From Ignavibacteriae bacterium HGW-Ignavibacteriae-4 (GTDB lineage Bacteria; Bacteroidota; Ignavibacteria; Kapaibacteriales; UBA2268), in the NCBI GenBank assembly GCA_002839765.1, contig PGYR01000035.1:1-42495 (forward strand): 42,495 nt of DNA. Direction: 5' to 3'. Below the pieces are notes generated by a model. The model was not told the origin of the DNA, searched no databases, and saw only the letters and a list, made by a program, of their open reading frames with translations. Shown here piece after piece: positions 41,648 through 42,495 of this stretch. How positions within the stretch are numbered: the stretch's first letter is position 1; each line of letters starts with the position of its first letter. The position numbers were made by a program, and so were the translations under genes.

Positions 41648-42495
41648 CATTATTATATTGTTTATCCTTTTATCAATACAAATTGTAAAAGCTGATGAAG
41701 CAACTGATAAGTTGGAAAAATTATATAAACGAGAAAACTTAACTAATGAAAAGAAGGTTGATTTATTATTCAGATTATTAGTTGAATATAGAAATGTCCT
41801 ACCTATGAAAGGTATAGATTATGCTAGAACTGGATTAGAATTATTAGATAAAGATTCTAGACTTGATAGCCTTTACCGATTCAAATTCATAAATGGAATT
41901 GGTGATTCGTATCGATATATAAGTCGAAATGAAGAAGCAATAGATTATTATTTTAAGGCATTAAGGATTGCTGAAAAATCTAGAAAGGAAAGAGACAGAG
42001 CTATAGCTCTTAATAATATTGGACTTATATATAATAATATAAAAGACTTTAACCTTGCTTTAGACTATATAAAAAGATCATTTCGTATTTTCAAACAATA
42101 CAATGAAAAACCTTTAATTATCCAATCTTATAATAACTTAGCCTCAATTTATTGGAATGATAAGCAGATAGATAGTGCACTAAAATACTATAATTTAGCA
42201 TTCGAAGTAAGTAAAGAGATCAATGATTTAGTGGGGCTTTTACACAGTTATAATAATCTAGGTGTGGTATATTTAGGAAAAGGTGATAACTATACAGCAC
42301 TAGAATTTTTCTATAGATCTCTTGAAATTAGTAAAGATTTAAAAGATAGAAAAGGTGAAGCGCAAACGCTTAATAATCTTGGTCAAGTATTTATTAGTTT
42401 GGAGAAATATAATACAGCTGCGTCTAATATAGAAGATGCTTTATCAATAGCTCAAGAACTTAACGCTAAGGCAATAATTGCCGATAGTTATTTTT
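41637..42495 (+). CDS. Exported TPR protein, N-terminal part (cut by window end)
   Basis: 286 complete codons are present and the frame is still open at the window end. It begins MKYSIIILFILLSIQIVKADE, a signal peptide, then six or more tetratricopeptide repeats with typical consensus (ALNNIGLIYNNIKDFNLALD, SYNNLASIYWNDKQIDSALK, SYNNLGVVYLGKGDNYTALE, TLNNLGQVFISLEKYNTA). Exported TPR arrays of this kind in FCB bacteria usually form the sensor part of a membrane histidine kinase or LuxR-type regulator, but the output region lies outside the window. The start lies 11 bases before the YfhO stop, implying translational coupling. Confidence 0.88.
   Translation, partial: MKYSIIILFILLSIQIVKADEATDKLEKLYKRENLTNEKKVDLLFRLLVEYRNVLPMKGIDYARTGLELLDKDSRLDSLYRFKFINGIGDSYRYISRNEEAIDYYFKALRIAEKSRKERDRAIALNNIGLIYNNIKDFNLALDYIKRSFRIFKQYNEKPLIIQSYNNLASIYWNDKQIDSALKYYNLAFEVSKEINDLVGLLHSYNNLGVVYLGKGDNYTALEFFYRSLEISKDLKDRKGEAQTLNNLGQVFISLEKYNTAASNIEDALSIAQELNAKAIIADSYF

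Overview
The window is a chromosomal segment of an A+T-rich bacterium. Several features point to the Bacteroidota/Chlorobiota (FCB) group. Candidate promoters fit the Bacteroidota pattern TTTG, about 20 nt, TAnnTTTG. Most genes lack a Shine-Dalgarno sequence. The encoded proteins include two-component-propeller sensor kinases, lipoproteins, a Rpb6-like omega subunit, BamD, MutS2, a YfhO-type membrane protein and a secreted prolyl oligopeptidase. A low-GC Ignavibacteria/Kapabacteria-like or Bacteroidota lineage is my inference; no marker here fixes it. I see no rRNA, CRISPR array, IS element, prophage or plasmid gene, so this reads as core chromosome with lineage-specific surface and signalling genes.

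Layout. 1-3.6 kb: a partial lipoprotein (-), a TauE/SafE permease with acetyl-CoA synthetase (+), and a small lipoprotein (-). 3.8-10 kb (-): a probable four-gene operon running from a membrane GAF-GAF-degenerate GGDEF protein to RNase R, riboflavin synthase and an outer-membrane barrel protein, with a good candidate promoter at about 10.0 kb. 10-12.6 kb (-): an unidentified secreted protein, then sucD-ndk. 12.6-18.7 kb (+): a giant propeller sensor kinase overlapping a receiver-first kinase, then a long-chain flavodoxin. 18.7-21.3 kb: nusB (-), then the tightly packed sirtuin-acpS-rlmB operon (+). 21.3-23.7 kb (-): a polar amino-acid ABC importer with binding protein and permease fused. 23.8-25.9 kb (-): MerR regulator, exported seven-repeat WD40 protein, OmpA-like protein. 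26-27.3 kb: rpoZ (+), bamD (-), tRNA-Leu(UAA) (-). 27.4-29.9 kb (+): a Tyr/Asn/Ser-rich lipoprotein and an outer-membrane barrel gene broken by a frameshift. 29.9-31.7 kb: mgtE (-), then rpsT and tRNA-Arg(ACG) (+). 31.9-34.2 kb (+): a PAS-rich hybrid kinase. 34.3-39.2 kb (-): yqeY-mutS2 followed by prolyl oligopeptidase. 39.4-42.5 kb (+): a YfhO-family membrane protein overlapping a TPR protein cut by the window end.

The genes cover central metabolism (Acs, SucD, Ndk, RibE, flavodoxin), information processing (RNase R, NusB, omega, S20, RlmB, MutS2, two tRNAs), envelope biogenesis (BamD, OmpA-like, barrels, lipoproteins) and signalling. The features most worth a second look are the split phosphorelay at 12.6-18.1 kb, the catalytically dead-looking GGDEF protein upstream of RNase R, a 28-residue internal duplication in the ABC ATPase, the exported WD40/OmpA pair, and the frameshifted barrel beside a YNR-repeat lipoprotein. 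No intergenic stretch exceeds 300 bases. None of these is clearly a new defence or mobile system.
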